From: Schistosoma mansoni
Taxonomy: Eukaryota > Platyhelminthes > Trematoda > Strigeidida > Schistosomatidae
DNA length: 64,000 bases
NCBI RefSeq assembly: GCF_000237925.1
Contig: NC_031500.1
Location: 9,945,753-10,009,752 of the forward strand
Reading direction: 5' to 3'
Under the pieces are notes generated by a model. It made no database searches and had not been told where the DNA came from. It was given only the letters and a program-made list of their open reading frames with translations. Shown one piece after another: positions 24,337 to 36,089 of this stretch. The position numbers were made by a program, and so were the translations under genes. The first letter of the stretch is position 1. The number at the start of each line of letters is the position of its first letter.

Positions 24337-25598
24337 TGGCCAACTCATCCTCACTTCAAACCACTACACTGCATCACACACATTACAACAAACAAACATT
24401 CAAACGTCAAACACCCCAACACACACACAACCACACATCCCGTACACACCAACCAATGGTCGACGCATTGACACATTGTAACACATTTCTGGTCAGTTGA
24501 ACACATGTACACCGAACCAGTTAGGAGCAGTGTGTCTCACTCCACCTGAACATGTCGATCCGCATGCCTGGTCACCTCTACTGTGTATAGGTAGCTGATG
24601 TTGGTGAACACTCGATGTCTCATTGCATCGTCATATCCAGTGGTGTGTCACTCCGATGTGATTCGTTCGTGTCATGAGGAATGCTGGAATCGTCTGACTC
24701 CACCCACCGATTCATAAGTGGATCGGTCCACTCCCATTCATCAAGATGTCATGTCCAACGATCTGGAATCATCATTCTGACTCGATGCGACAATATCCTA
24801 CAAGTTGTTGATCGTGCTATTCACAAGAGGCATTCACTCGTCGACGTCAGCGTCTGGTCGGAGAGGAGGAGGTGTGTTGTTGACTTGATCACATGAGTGA
24901 GTGAATGTGTGTGATCCAGTGAATTGAGTGGTGTGACAGAATGCAGTGAAACACTCCTGCCTCGATTGATGATCGCGATGCGGATTGTGTGATGTGACGT
25001 GATGTGATGTGATGAGGTGTTGTGTGGTGGTTGGTTGGTTGGTTGGTTGTTGACGTGTTGAATAGATGCGAGTGTGTGTGATTTCTCCATGTGAATGAAT
25101 TGTTGGTGTGGTCAGTATTCGTGGCAGTATGGAAGTGGTTCAGTGAGACAAGTGGAATTGGGAGATTGGAATAGATGGAGACCGAACAACCATGTTGATG
25201 GGGGCTTAGACAAGCAGATGTTTGAGTGCACACTGTCTACATGCAGTTGTTTGTATGTTTCGGTGGTGAGTTCGTCTGTGGAGTTGTGGGTACAGAACGA
25301 GTGCCAGACTGACTGTCATGTCCACATGGATGCACTGTGAGTGGTTGGAGATGGTCGAATGTGACTCAATCTGTCCACATGATAGTGTGTCTGTTGTATG
25401 CGTGGTTGTGCTTGTGCGAATGGCATGTGCACCGTGCAGCATTCAGATTGCTATCGGTGGCGATGGTTGACGAAGTGGTGATGTGTCGTGTGTGTGTGTG
25501 TGATTTTGTGGGTGTGGGGTGTGGAGAGAGTAGGGTGTTTGGAGTTGTCGTTCAAAAGTCGGCATCTAGCAGACACGGTGCACTGCCTCACCGAACGA

Positions 25599-25671
25599 CG
25601 CCCGACGTGGGGCTCGAACCCACGACCCTGAGATTAAGAGTCTCATGCTCTACCGACTGAGCTAGCCGGGC
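25599..25671 (-). tRNA. tRNA-Lys (CUU), array copy 9
   Basis: Consensus tRNA body, 1335 bp from copy 8; the spacing is short because the unit's microsatellites are short. Confidence 0.97.
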
Positions 25672-26954
25672 TGGCCAACTCATCCTCACTTCAAACCACT
25701 ACACTGCATCACACACATTACAACAAACAAACATTCAAACGTCAAACACCCCAACACACACACAACCACACATCCCGTACACACCAACCAATGGTCGACG
25801 CATTGACACATTGTAACACATTTCTGGTCAGTTGAACACATGTACACCGAACCAGTTAGGAGCAGTGTGTCTCACTCCACCTGAACATGTCGATCCGCAT
25901 GCCTGGTCACCTCTACTGTGTATAGGTAGCTGATGTTGGTGAACACTCGATGTCTCATTGCATCGTCATATCCAGTGGTGTGTCACTCCGATGTGATTCG
26001 TTCGTGTCATGAGGAATGCTGGAATCGTCTGACTCCACCCACCGATTCATAAGTGGATCGGTCCACTCCCATTCATCAAGATGTCATGTCCAACGATCTG
26101 GAATCATCATTCTGACTCGATGCGACAATATCCTACAAGTTGTTGATCGTGCTATTCACAAGAGGCATTCACTCGTCGACGTCAGCGTCTGGTCGGAGAG
26201 GAGGAGGTGTGTTGTTGACTTGATCACATGAGTGAGTGAATGTGTGTGATCCAGTGAATTGAGTGGTGTGACAGAATGCAGTGAAACACTCCTGCCTCGA
26301 TTGATGATCGCGATGCGGATTGTGTGATGTGACGTGATGTGATGTGATGAGGTGTTGTGTGGTGTTGTGTTGTGTGGTGGTTGGTTGGTTGGTTGGTTGG
26401 TTGTTGACGTGTTGAATAGATGCGAGTGTGTGTGATTTCTCCATGTGAATGAATTGTTGGTGTGGTCAGTATTCGTGGCAGTATGGAAGTGGTTCAGTGA
26501 GACAAGTGGAATTGGGAGATTGGAATAGATGGAGACCGAACAACCATGTTGATGGGGGCTTAGACAAGCAGATGTTTGAGTGCACACTGTCTACATGCAG
26601 TTGTTTGTATGTTTCGGTGGTGAGTTCGTCTGTGGAGTTGTGGGTACAGAACGAGTGCCAGACTGACTGTCATGTCCACATGGATGCACTGTGAGTGGTT
26701 GGAGATGGTCGAATGTGACTCAATCTGTCCACATGATAGTGTGTCTGTTGTATGCGTGGTTGTGCTTGTGCGAATGGCATGTGCACCGTGCAGCATTCAG
26801 ATTGCTATCGGTGGTGATGGTTGACGAAGTGGTGATGTGTCGTGTGTGTGTGTGTGTGATTTTGTGGGTGTGGGGTGTGGAGAGAGTAGGGTGTTTGGAG
26901 TTGTCGTTCAAAAGTCGGCATCTAGCAGACACGGTGCACTGCCTCACCGAACGA

Positions 26955-27027
26955 CGCCCGACGTGGGGCTCGAACCCACGACCCTGAGATTAAGAGTCTC
27001 ATGCTCTACCGACTGAGCTAGCCGGGC
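26955..27027 (-). tRNA. tRNA-Lys (CUU), array copy 10
   Basis: Consensus tRNA body, 1356 bp from copy 9. Confidence 0.97.
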
Positions 27028-28295
27028 TGGCCAACTCATCCTCACTTCAAACCACTACACTGCATCACACACATTACAACAAACAAACATTCAAACGTCA
27101 AACACCCCAACACACACACAACCACACATCCCGTACACACCAACCAATGGTCGACGCATTGACACATTGTAACACATTTCTGGTCAGTTGAACACATGTA
27201 CACCGAACCAGTTAGGAGCAGTGTGTCTCACTCCACCTGAACATGTCGATCCGCATGCCTGGTCACCTCTACTGTGTATAGGTAGCTGATGTTGGTGAAC
27301 ACTCGATGTCTCATTGCATCGTCATATCCAGTGGTGTGTCACTCCGATGTGATTCGTTCGTGTCATGAGGAATGCTGGAATCGTCTGACTCCACCCACCG
27401 ATTCATAAGTGGATCGGTCCACTCCCATTCATCAAGATGTCATGTCCAACGATCTGGAATCATCATTCTGACTCGATGCGACAATATCCTACAAGTTGTT
27501 GATCGTGCTATTCACAAGAGGCATTCACTCGTCGACGTCAGCGTCTGGTCGGAGAGGAGGAGGTGTGTTGTTGACTTGATCACATGAGTGAGTGAATGTG
27601 TGTGATCCAGTGAATTGAGTGGTGTGACAGAATGCAGTGAAACACTCCTGCCTCGATTGATGATCGCGATGCGGATTGTGTGATGTGACGTGATGTGATG
27701 TGATGAGGTGTTGTGTGGTGGTTGGTTGGTTGGTTGGTTGGTTGTTGACGTGTTGAATAGATGCGAGTGTGTGTGATTTCTCCATGTGAATGAATTGTTG
27801 GTGTGGTCAGTATTCGTGGCAGTATGGAAGTGGTTCAGTGAGACAAGTGGAATTGGGAGATTGGAATAGATGGAGACCGAACAACCATGTTGATGGGGGC
27901 TTAGACAAGCAGATGTTTGAGTGCACACTGTCTACATGCAGTTGTTTGTATGTTTCGGTGGTGAGTTCGTCTGTGGAGTTGTGGGTACAGAACGAGTGCC
28001 AGACTGACTGTCATGTCCACATGGATGCACTATGAGTGGTTGGAGATGGTCGAATGTGACTCAATCTGTCCACATGATAGTGTGTCTGTTGTATGCGTGG
28101 TTGTGCTTGTGCGAATGGCATGTGCACCGTGCAGCATTCAGATTGCTATCGGTGGCGATGGTTGACGAAGTGGTGATGTGTCGTGTGTGTGTGTGTGTGA
28201 TTTTGTGGGTGTGGGGTGTGGAGAGAGTAGGGTGTTTGGAGTTGTCGTTCAAAAGTCGGCATCTAGCAGACACGGTGCACTGCCTCACCGAACGA

Positions 28296-28368
28296 CGCCC
28301 GACGTGGGGCTCGAACCCACGACCCTGAGATTAAGAGTCTCATGCTCTACCGACTGAGCTAGCCGGGC
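28296..28368 (-). tRNA. tRNA-Lys (CUU), array copy 11
   Basis: Consensus tRNA body. Its unit is the only one with GCACTATGAG in place of GCACTGTGAG (near 28026). Confidence 0.97.
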
Positions 28369-29634
28369 TGGCCAACTCATCCTCACTTCAAACCACTACA
28401 CTGCATCACACACATTACAACAAACAAACATTCAAACGTCAAACACCCCAACACACACACAACCACACATCCCGTACACACCAACCAATGGTCGACGCAT
28501 TGACACATTGTAACACATTTCTGGTCAGTTGAACACATGTACACCGAACCAGTTAGGAGCAGTGTGTCTCACTCCACCTGAACATGTCGATCCGCATGCC
28601 TGGTCACCTCTACTGTGTATAGGTAGCTGATGTTGGTGAACACTCGATGTCTCATTGCATCGTCATATCCAGTGGTGTGTCACTCCGATGTGATTCGTTC
28701 GTGTCATGAGGAATGCTGGAATCGTCTGACTCCACCCACCGATTCATAAGTGGATCGGTCCACTCCCATTCATCAAGATGTCATGTCCAACGATCTGGAA
28801 TCATCATTCTGACTCGATGCGACAATATCCTACAAGTTGTTGATCGTGCTATTCACAAGAGGCATTCACTCGTCGACGTCAGCGTCTGGTCGGAGAGGAG
28901 GAGGTGTGTTGTTGACTTGATCACATGAGTGAGTGAATGTGTGTGATCCAGTGAATTGAGTGGTGTGACAGAATGCAGTGAAACACTCCTGCCTCGATTG
29001 ATGATCGCGATGCGGATTGTGTGATGTGACGTGATGTGATGTGATGAGGTGTTGTGTTGTGTTGTGTGGTGGTTGGTTGGTTGTTGACGTGTTGAATAGA
29101 TGCGAGTGTGTGTGATTTCTCCATGTGAATGAATTGTTGGTGTGGTCAGTATTCGTGGCAGTATGGAAGTGGTTCAGTGAGACAAGTGGAATTGGGAGAT
29201 TGGAATAGATGGAGACCGAACAACCATGTTGATGGGGGCTTAGACAAGCAGATGTTTGAGTGCACACTGTCTACATGCAGTTGTTTGTATGTTTCGGTGG
29301 TGAGTTCGTCTGTGGAGTTGTGGGTACAGAACGAGTGCCAGACTGACTGTCATGTCCACATGGATGCACTGTGAGTGGTTGGAGATGGTCGAATGTGACT
29401 CAATCTGTCCACATGATAGTGTGTCTGTTGTATGCGTGGTTGTGCTTGTGCGAATGGCATGTGCACCGTGCAGCATTCAGATTGCTATCGGTGGTGATGG
29501 TTGACGAAGTGGTGATGTGTCGTGTGTGTGTGTGTGTGATTTTGTGGGTGTGGGGTGTGGAGAGAGTAGGGTGTTTGGAGTTGTCGTTCAAAAGTCGGCA
29601 TCTAGCAGACACGGTGCACTGCCTCACCGAACGA

Positions 29635-29707
29635 CGCCCGACGTGGGGCTCGAACCCACGACCCTGAGATTAAGAGTCTCATGCTCTACCGACTGAGCTA
29701 GCCGGGC
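29635..29707 (-). tRNA. tRNA-Lys (CUU), array copy 12
   Basis: Last copy, with a consensus tRNA body. About 655 bp of unit sequence follow before the array ends at the microsatellite position. Confidence 0.97.
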
Positions 29708-30362
29708 TGGCCAACTCATCCTCACTTCAAACCACTACACTGCATCACACACATTACAACAAACAAACATTCAAACGTCAAACACCCCAACACACACACA
29801 ACCACACATCCCGTACACACCAACCAATGGTCGACGCATTGACACATTGTAACACATTTCTGGTCAGTTGAACACATGTACACCGAACCAGTTAGGAGCA
29901 GTGTGTCTCACTCCACCTGAACATGTCGATCCGCATGCCTGGTCACCTCTACTGTGTATAGGTAGCTGATGTTGGTGAACACTCGATGTCTCATTGCATC
30001 GTCATATCCAGTGGTGTGTCACTCCGATGTGATTCGTTCGTGTCATGAGGAATGCTGGAATCGTCTGACTCCACCCACCGATTCATAAGTGGATCGGTCC
30101 ACTCCCATTCATCAAGATGTCATGTCCAACGATCTGGAATCATCATTCTGACTCGATGCGACAATATCCTACAAGTTGTTGATCGTGCTATTCACAAGAG
30201 GCATTCACTCGTCGACGTCAGCGTCTGGTCGGAGAGGAGGAGGTGTGTTGTTGACTTGATCACATGAGTGAGTGAATGTGTGTGATCCAGTGAACTGAGT
30301 GGTGTGACAGAATGCAGTGAAACACTCCTGCCTCGATTGATGATCGCGATGCGGATTGTGTG

Positions 30363-30669
30363 AGGACTACCAGAGTGCATCACAAGCCATTAAGGTGTTA
30401 CAAGTGGGCTTTTTGCTGTTGCGTTAAAGAAATTGAACAGTTCTCATCAACCGTTAGTACCATTCGACAGTCAAATGTCTTCAAAACAATAATATTCTAT
30501 GATGAAATCGATGTTGTTTCACTCAAATGAATATTCTGATCGATTTGAAGTCATTTCAGTTTAGATATGAATGTATCTACCCAATGTGGAGTGAAGTTAT
30601 AAGCATAGGAGGAATGAAAGTTATCGAAAACGCTTTCTTATATCGTATAACATATTGCTATATCTCGAC
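30363..30669. other. Unique sequence right of the array
   Basis: Array homology stops after GGATTGTGTG. The next 300 bp match nothing else in the window and show no gene. Confidence 0.5.
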
Positions 30670-30948
30670 CAAGCTCTTTTGCCGGGATCCACCTAGTGTA
30701 CTTAGGTGTCTGACTGTTGACATTTTTCCACCGTTCCATCTGACTAAAGCTAATATTTGTATTGTTAAGTATGTATATCTTCGAAGTCTGATCATCCCTA
30801 ATGGGTTGGTGTCTGACGAAATCTCAGCACGGATTCAAAAAGCTCGTTTGACTTTTGCAAACTTACATCACCTATGGCGAAGACGAGATATCCGTCTATC
30901 AATTAAGAGACGACTATACTGCGCAACAGTTCTCTCTGTTCTGCCTTT
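30670..30948 (+). mobile_element. Non-LTR retrotransposon fragment, C-terminal region of the RT protein
   Basis: The plus-strand frame reads PNGLVSDEISARIQKARLTF, then HHLWRRRDIRLSIKRR and LYCATVLSVL. This matches the region after the palm/thumb of LINE reverse transcriptases (YLGS...I..RI.KA...F..L..W......S...K......V...LLYG). The usual LLYG is not reached because another fragment begins there. It is a different LINE family from the one at 46.8 kb, judged by wording of the same region. Confidence 0.6.
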
Positions 30949-31218
30949 CTTGATTTTCGCCGATCGTTCTGGTTTAGTGCAATTTCCAGCGAGTTTCATT
31001 GTTGTATCATACAATTTTCTCATGTTTCCCACTCTTGCAGCCTTTTCCGCTGTCATCGCTAAATCTTCCACATATTTACGTTTGTCGGTTCTGATGCTCC
31101 TCTTCACTTGTTTGTTTACTTCAGTGAATTTGGCTTGTGCCTTGACAGTTTTTGCACTTGTTCATCTGGCATTCTTATTTGGAGTACCGATAGTTATCCA
31201 TTCCTTATAATGTTGTTT
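30949..31218 (-). mobile_element. RTE-type LINE fragment on the opposite strand
   Basis: The minus strand encodes [20 protein letters not shown] followed by TAEKAARVGNMRKLYDTT. This is nearly identical to the linker between endonuclease and RT in the element at 46788-49940. It joins the previous LINE fragment tail to tail and runs into the N gap on its 5' side. Confidence 0.75.
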
Positions 31219-31418
31219 NNNNNNNNNNNNNNNNNNNNNNNNNNNNNNNNNNNNNNNNNNNNNNNNNNNNNNNNNNNNNNNNNNNNNNNNNNNNNNNNNN
31301 NNNNNNNNNNNNNNNNNNNNNNNNNNNNNNNNNNNNNNNNNNNNNNNNNNNNNNNNNNNNNNNNNNNNNNNNNNNNNNNNNNNNNNNNNNNNNNNNNNNN
31401 NNNNNNNNNNNNNNNNNN
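31219..31418. other. Assembly gap, 200 N
   Basis: Exactly 200 N between two repeat fragments. The round size suggests a placeholder rather than a measured length. Confidence 0.95.
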
Positions 31419-31615
31419 GACGGCCATTTCGTCCTATTGCCGGCTCAGCAGTGCGCATCCACGTTCCCGCCTCATGAGATTCGAACCCAGGACCTATCGG
31501 TCTCGCGCGCGAGCGCTTAGTCACTAGACCACTGAGCCGGCAATAGGACGAAATGGCCGTCCAGTTCTTCCAGGTTTTCCATGATGATCTAGCTTCAATT
31601 GATTCATGGTCTCAA
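31419..31615. mobile_element. tRNA-derived SINE foldback with 30-bp perfect inverted arms
   Basis: A minus-strand copy starts at the gap edge and turns into a plus-strand copy. The arms 31419-31448 and 31532-31561 are exact reverse complements. They share a private joint, CCGGCAATAGGAC, which removes most of the hammerhead core present in other copies. The right arm continues into the normal 3' tail. Confidence 0.75.
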
Positions 31616-31876
31616 CTATAAATAGATAATTGTTTTTCAATGAATAATTTGTGTGATGTGCTATATGTGTGATGAACTGATATAAAATTAATTCCCCTAT
31701 ATTGTTCACAGATTTTATCAGTCTTCAAAACATTGATCCATTTGTAGTTTTTCTTTTTTTCTTTTTCTTATTTAAAGTAAGATTTGAAGAAAATATGAGA
31801 ATAGTATTAATAGAATTAAAGTTAAGGTATAGCTTAAAACAGCTGTAACAAATTACCAATTAGATATTAACCGAAT

Positions 31877-32386
31877 ACCCTGGTATGACCGAGAGTGGGA
31901 GAGTCCGCTCTCCCTCTCGAAATGCTCTCACATGGCAACGCGTATTTAGCCTTTGTCAGGGAAGTCCTACTCACTGCCTTCTCACATCAGGGGTGTTGTT
32001 TACGAAAGTGAGAGGACAAAAAATGAATGTCCGGCGCTTTAACTGGGTTGGTGGATACAGTGAATCCACCTAGGGGAGTTGGAAAACCCTAATTCCAAAC
32101 CAATGGTGCATATGGGCTCCAGTATCCTGAGGGAACGAATGGCGTATGAACCTATCGTTGGTCACCGGCTACCATGGGACTGCATCTCCTCACGATGCTC
32201 CACTGCCTTGTGGATCAGACCTTTAGGTCAAACGCTCCCGGTGTGGCCCTCTAAGAAAACTACCTGTTTCGGTTTGGGCACCTGGGTAGTATCACAGCCC
32301 TCACACAAATCAAGTGAGATTTGTGCTGCGTATATATATCTGGTGCTTCCTTGTACCACTATTTATGCGTTTAAATAAATAAATCA
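31877..32386 (+). mobile_element. (AAAT)n-tailed retroposon, copy 3
   Basis: The most complete plus-strand copy. The leader CCTGGTATGACCGAGAGTGG is followed by a pyrimidine-rich stretch, the conserved middle and an AAATAAATAAAT tail. A frame of 99 codons stays open through the 3' half, parallel to copy 1. Confidence 0.7.
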
Positions 32387-32389
32387 GAA

Positions 32390-33399
32390 AATAACTTTTG
32401 TGGAAAGGAAAACAATAATACTAGAAAGTATAAATCCATTAATGAATTTATTGAATTATTCTCGGGGTCACTCTACCTATGTATCTAAAAGAAAATGACA
32501 TATAAACCAGTCCGAATAAACATAGACTGTTCATACTCTAGAGTAATTAATAAAAGGACCGAAACAGAACTCTAAATTTATATATTGTTCCTAGTTAGTA
32601 TTAGATATTTAGGGTTGGGATAAGAAGTTTCAAGGTAAGAGTTTTCATTATGTACTGACATTAACCATACTACAAATCTACTCTATAACTATATGGATAA
32701 ATGTATTAGAAGTAATATATAGAACTTTTATATTTAGAACTTTGATTCTTCCTATGCCGCGTACTACTAGACTACTTGAACGATCGAATCAGCGATATCT
32801 CAAGAGAAAAGACAGAAGACTAGTAATTAGGAATTTTATCCCCCAAACAGTGTCAGGTATAGTACAAAAATCTCATGTATTTATAGTCTTTGGCTGAAAG
32901 TAAATCATCATTTCGGACAGCCAATAGGCACATAGTGGGTCCTCCTTATTCATGCAATAGGGAAGCTACACGTCAACATTCTAGAATGTTCCCCTAGTGG
33001 TGATTGGATGGAATGTCTTCAGCTCTTTCTGGGCTTCTTGAGTTTTCCAACGAGCCATCCTTATAAGAACACAGTAATTCAGTTATAGAGATTGGTTAAA
33101 AGTGTCAGTCACTTGATTTTGTAAATTATATACTGGTATTAAATTATTCATTAAATTAATGTCAACTACTACTCACTTAAAATACATTTAGGATGATAGA
33201 TATTTCACAATTATTCTTCATTTCATTTAAGTCAGTAACTAAAATTATTCTTCACTTCTTGTCTCAATCTTGTTGAATTGTATTAAGTAGTAAGTGACAG
33301 TTAATTTACAATCAAAAGAAATAACCGTATTAATGGAAATAACTAACATAGTTTGATTAGGTTACAACAAATGGATTTCATGTAAAAATCCACTAGACA
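32390..33399. other. AT-rich stretch, possible LTR-like patch, no gene
   Basis: No coding signature. The part at about 32820-33070 is less AT-rich and has a TATAAATA string on the minus strand (near 32880), so it could be a decayed LTR, but this is weak. Confidence 0.35.
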
Positions 33400-33404
33400 T
33401 TATC

Positions 33405-33615
33405 TGATTAATGTTAGATAACCATTGAAAACTTGGAAACGCTGGAGGCCGTTTCGTCCTAGCGTAGGACACCTCATCAGCACGTACCCATGATCCCGCG
33501 CGCTGGGTTCGAACTCAGGACCTTCGGTTGAGATAGGGTTTGAATCCTGAGCATGGAGTCGTGGATACGCACTGATGAGGAGTCCCATACTAGGACAAGA
33601 CGGCATTATCAACAG
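33405..33615. mobile_element. tRNA-derived SINE, head-to-head pair with mutated hammerheads
   Basis: The left half is a minus-strand copy with TTAGATAACCATTGAAAAC tail. The right half (from about 33530) is plus strand with GGATACGCACTGATGAGGAG. Both hammerhead regions are recognisable, but each has lost required residues. Confidence 0.6.
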
Positions 33616-34700
33616 TTTTTTTTCATTATTCTAGATATTCATTTCATTTCACAATAATTTACAGTAACAATTAAGTATTTTGATGATATTGTATTCTGTA
33701 GACATTGAACAATCTGATTATATTAAACTTTTAACCTTATTCCAGACAATATCGCATCAACAGTTGATGAAATTGAAAGTAGAAGTTAATGTCATTGTTT
33801 AATATAACAATAAAAAAATGTTAGACTGAACGATTAAAGACATATCACTCTTCCAATGATCACATTTTATATCAAGATCAAATGCCAGATATGACATTAT
33901 AAACGTGGTAGGGACTGTTAGATGTAGCCGGTTAATCAACTACTAAAGGTCTCAGTCTACATATCCTTGTCTGAATTCAAAGGGTCATGGGAAGTGTATT
34001 TTGTTATTAAATCATACTTCAGAACATCAAAAGAAAACTCAAGTTATCCACCTTGAAGAACTTAATGTGTAAAAAAAAGTTATTTCTAAAAAAAGGTAGT
34101 GAGAATCGTTGCTTATTTTGTAATCATTATTTTTACGCTTGTTTAATCATCTGTTTATCGGTGAGAGTTAACGCGTACTAGTTTGGTAGAATATTTCACT
34201 TATGAATAATATATATTTACAGATACAATCAGCTGGCTAATACTACATATTCTGTTGGAATGTGATGATTGTTTCATTGAACGATACGTTGAAAACAATT
34301 GAGACATCATCATGAAATTGGATTCTAAGCAAGGAATCACTTGACCTGGTTATCGTCAATCGATACGTTAAGACAATGTCAACATATCTTCACTTAAATA
34401 TCAGGTTTTGACAAATTCTTCCACATTCTTAGATTTTTCTGTATCAAGAATTTTGAAAGTTCCCCCAATCGAATGAGTGTACATAATTATCTGCATCCAT
34501 TAATGACAATTCTTACAGTTAAACTATTAATCTATATTCACGAATGTATAATTGGTAAGGTTGTTTAATTTATATCTGATTTTGTGCTTTCTGCAATGGT
34601 CCAACTTTATCTTGTCAAAGATCTTGGATTTATGACCTTTTACTGATGTTCCTTGAATAGTATGAAACGAAACAAATTAAACGCCGGTTATCTATGAAAA
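33616..34700. other. AT-rich stretch, no gene seen
   Basis: Nothing recognised. Confidence 0.45.
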
Positions 34701-34704
34701 GTTT

Positions 34705-34835
34705 TTTTCATCGTTGAAAGCGTGAGTCAATTGAAACAGGTTTCCAGGTTTTCCATGGTGGTCTAGCTTCAATTGACTCACGCTTTCAACTATGATAAAT
34801 ACTAAATCTCCACAAAACCCCTTCTGATAATTAAA
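34705..34835. mobile_element. SINE 3'-end foldback with 23-bp perfect inverted arms
   Basis: Positions 34713-34735 and 34768-34790 are exact reverse complements and both carry the private spelling GCTTTCAAC where other copies have GATTTCAAC. The right arm continues into the usual CTCCACAAAACCCCTTCTGA end. Confidence 0.75.
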
Positions 34836-36085
34836 AGTTTTTTTATCCAAAATATGACCTAAGATTTCTGGGTTACTAGGGCTAGTTTCGTGTGGGTGAA
34901 TTTTTTGAAAGACAATAAAGTTAGTGACGTAGCAGATAAGAATTTTATTTCTCATGATTATGTCAATATTTTGATAAGTAAAAATATGGTAATATTGCTT
35001 AGTTGGAGTTAGCAGACAGGAAGCTCTGAGTATGAGTTAGTTTCTAATTGACGCTCATCAGTAAGACGTACTGTATTCCCCAAGGAACTGGAGGATCTTG
35101 TACGATTCATACTCACGTCACTCAGGTTCCACAAAATCGCCCAGTTATTAGCACTACGACTTACCATTTCTTTCTAGTTCCTAATCGTGATTGGATTCAC
35201 ATTGGTAACATCTGGGGATGTGAAATTGGTTGACACGGGTTCGAATTCTATGAAACACATCACTTACCCTAAAATTATAGATGCACCTTCGTAACAAGTC
35301 CTAATCAATACGAAATCTAGGTACAACTATTTGGATGATCCAGAAAATTTCTAGCAATAGACGTGACAAGCTCAGGAAACATTAAGAAGCATTTTATCCA
35401 ATCAGCATTTGATTAGAAGTTTTACTAGAAACATCACGAAAATGAAAAGTCACATGTCGATTTTCTGATTGGCTGATTACTACACTGATACTATGTTTAG
35501 TAGCATTCCAGAATTTCCAGGAAAACCCAAGAACTTTTAAAATACTACAAAAACCCTATATTTTCTGTACATAAATGAACCTTTGGAATAAAGTGCTTCT
35601 CGCATATTTTGCACCTTTTCTCTCGTTTTTAAGTTGTTGTGTAGTTCTAGCTTGGAGGTTACGAGACTAGCTTAGGATCCGAGTATAGCGTTCAATCAGT
35701 AAGACTTATCACAACTACACAAACTTCAAAAAGTAACTAAGCTAATAGGATTTCTTCACAACTGACTAGCAAGACTAATTCTGTCTGAAGATTAATTTCA
35801 AAACTCTCCTCCCTTGACCAAATAACCAACCTCATAATTGTACAAATATTTTTCTAATTAGTCGATAAATTAAGTTTATTTATACTTCGATTATGCTCAA
35901 GAAAATTTTTCAGCGAAGCTTCATAACTGGATGGAATAATGCATTATGTTGATTTGACCAACTTCAATCTTTTACCAATTCACTAAAACTACTTCGTCAA
36001 TGAATACATTCGAAAATGAACTAAAGAACCTGTATTGTATCCTGAAAAATACAGTCTTATTGAACTAATCCATCACAAGCTGAAC
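34836..36085. other. AT-rich stretch, no gene; weak LTR-like patch near 35.4-35.7 kb
   Basis: No exon-like frame is convincing. Around 35520-35640 a CCTATATTTTCTG, an AATAAA (near 35590) and a T-rich stretch resemble LTR control sequence, but no ends are defined. Confidence 0.3.
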
Positions 36086-36089
36086 TTTG

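Larger units (their letters stand above)
11285..30362. repeat. Tandem array of twelve ~1.34 kb units, each with a tRNA-Lys(CUU) gene, one unit split by an LTR element
   Basis: The unit recurs with near identity. Spacings between successive tRNA genes are 1325, 1345, 1341, 1340, 1356, 1352, 1352, 1335, 1356, 1341 and 1339 bp. Length differences come from three microsatellites: a GT run, a (TGGT)n run and a TGTTG-type run. Array sequence without the LTR insertion totals about 16.1 kb, close to twelve units. Both outer edges fall at the GT-rich microsatellite. Scattered single-base variants are shared between non-adjacent units, which suggests exchange among copies. No second gene is recognised inside the unit. 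Confidence 0.95.

Noticed and set aside
14853-29707. tRNA genes as SINE heads
   Set aside because: The bodies are perfect tRNAs with identical long spacers in tandem, without a 3' tail or target duplications, so they are genes rather than SINE copies.
15270-30270. Open frames of 71-143 codons on both strands recurring in each array unit
   Set aside because: They recur because the DNA unit recurs, overlap on both strands, read through microsatellites (HHITSHH, NQPTNQP) and even through the tRNA gene. No domain or codon bias supports them.
14509-30362. CRISPR-like or satellite array
   Set aside because: Unit length of 1.34 kb, a tRNA gene in each unit and no short repeat/spacer pattern.
30527-31210. 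227-codon plus-strand frame as a host gene
   Set aside because: Its middle is a LINE RT fragment and its last third is the reverse strand of another LINE, so the frame is a chance fusion.
31108-31527. Frames across the N gap
   Set aside because: They exist only because N codons are not stops.
33405-33500. Intact hammerhead on the minus strand (CTGATGAG)
   Set aside because: Extra bases separate the core from stem II and the cleavage triplet is damaged, so it is listed only as mutated.
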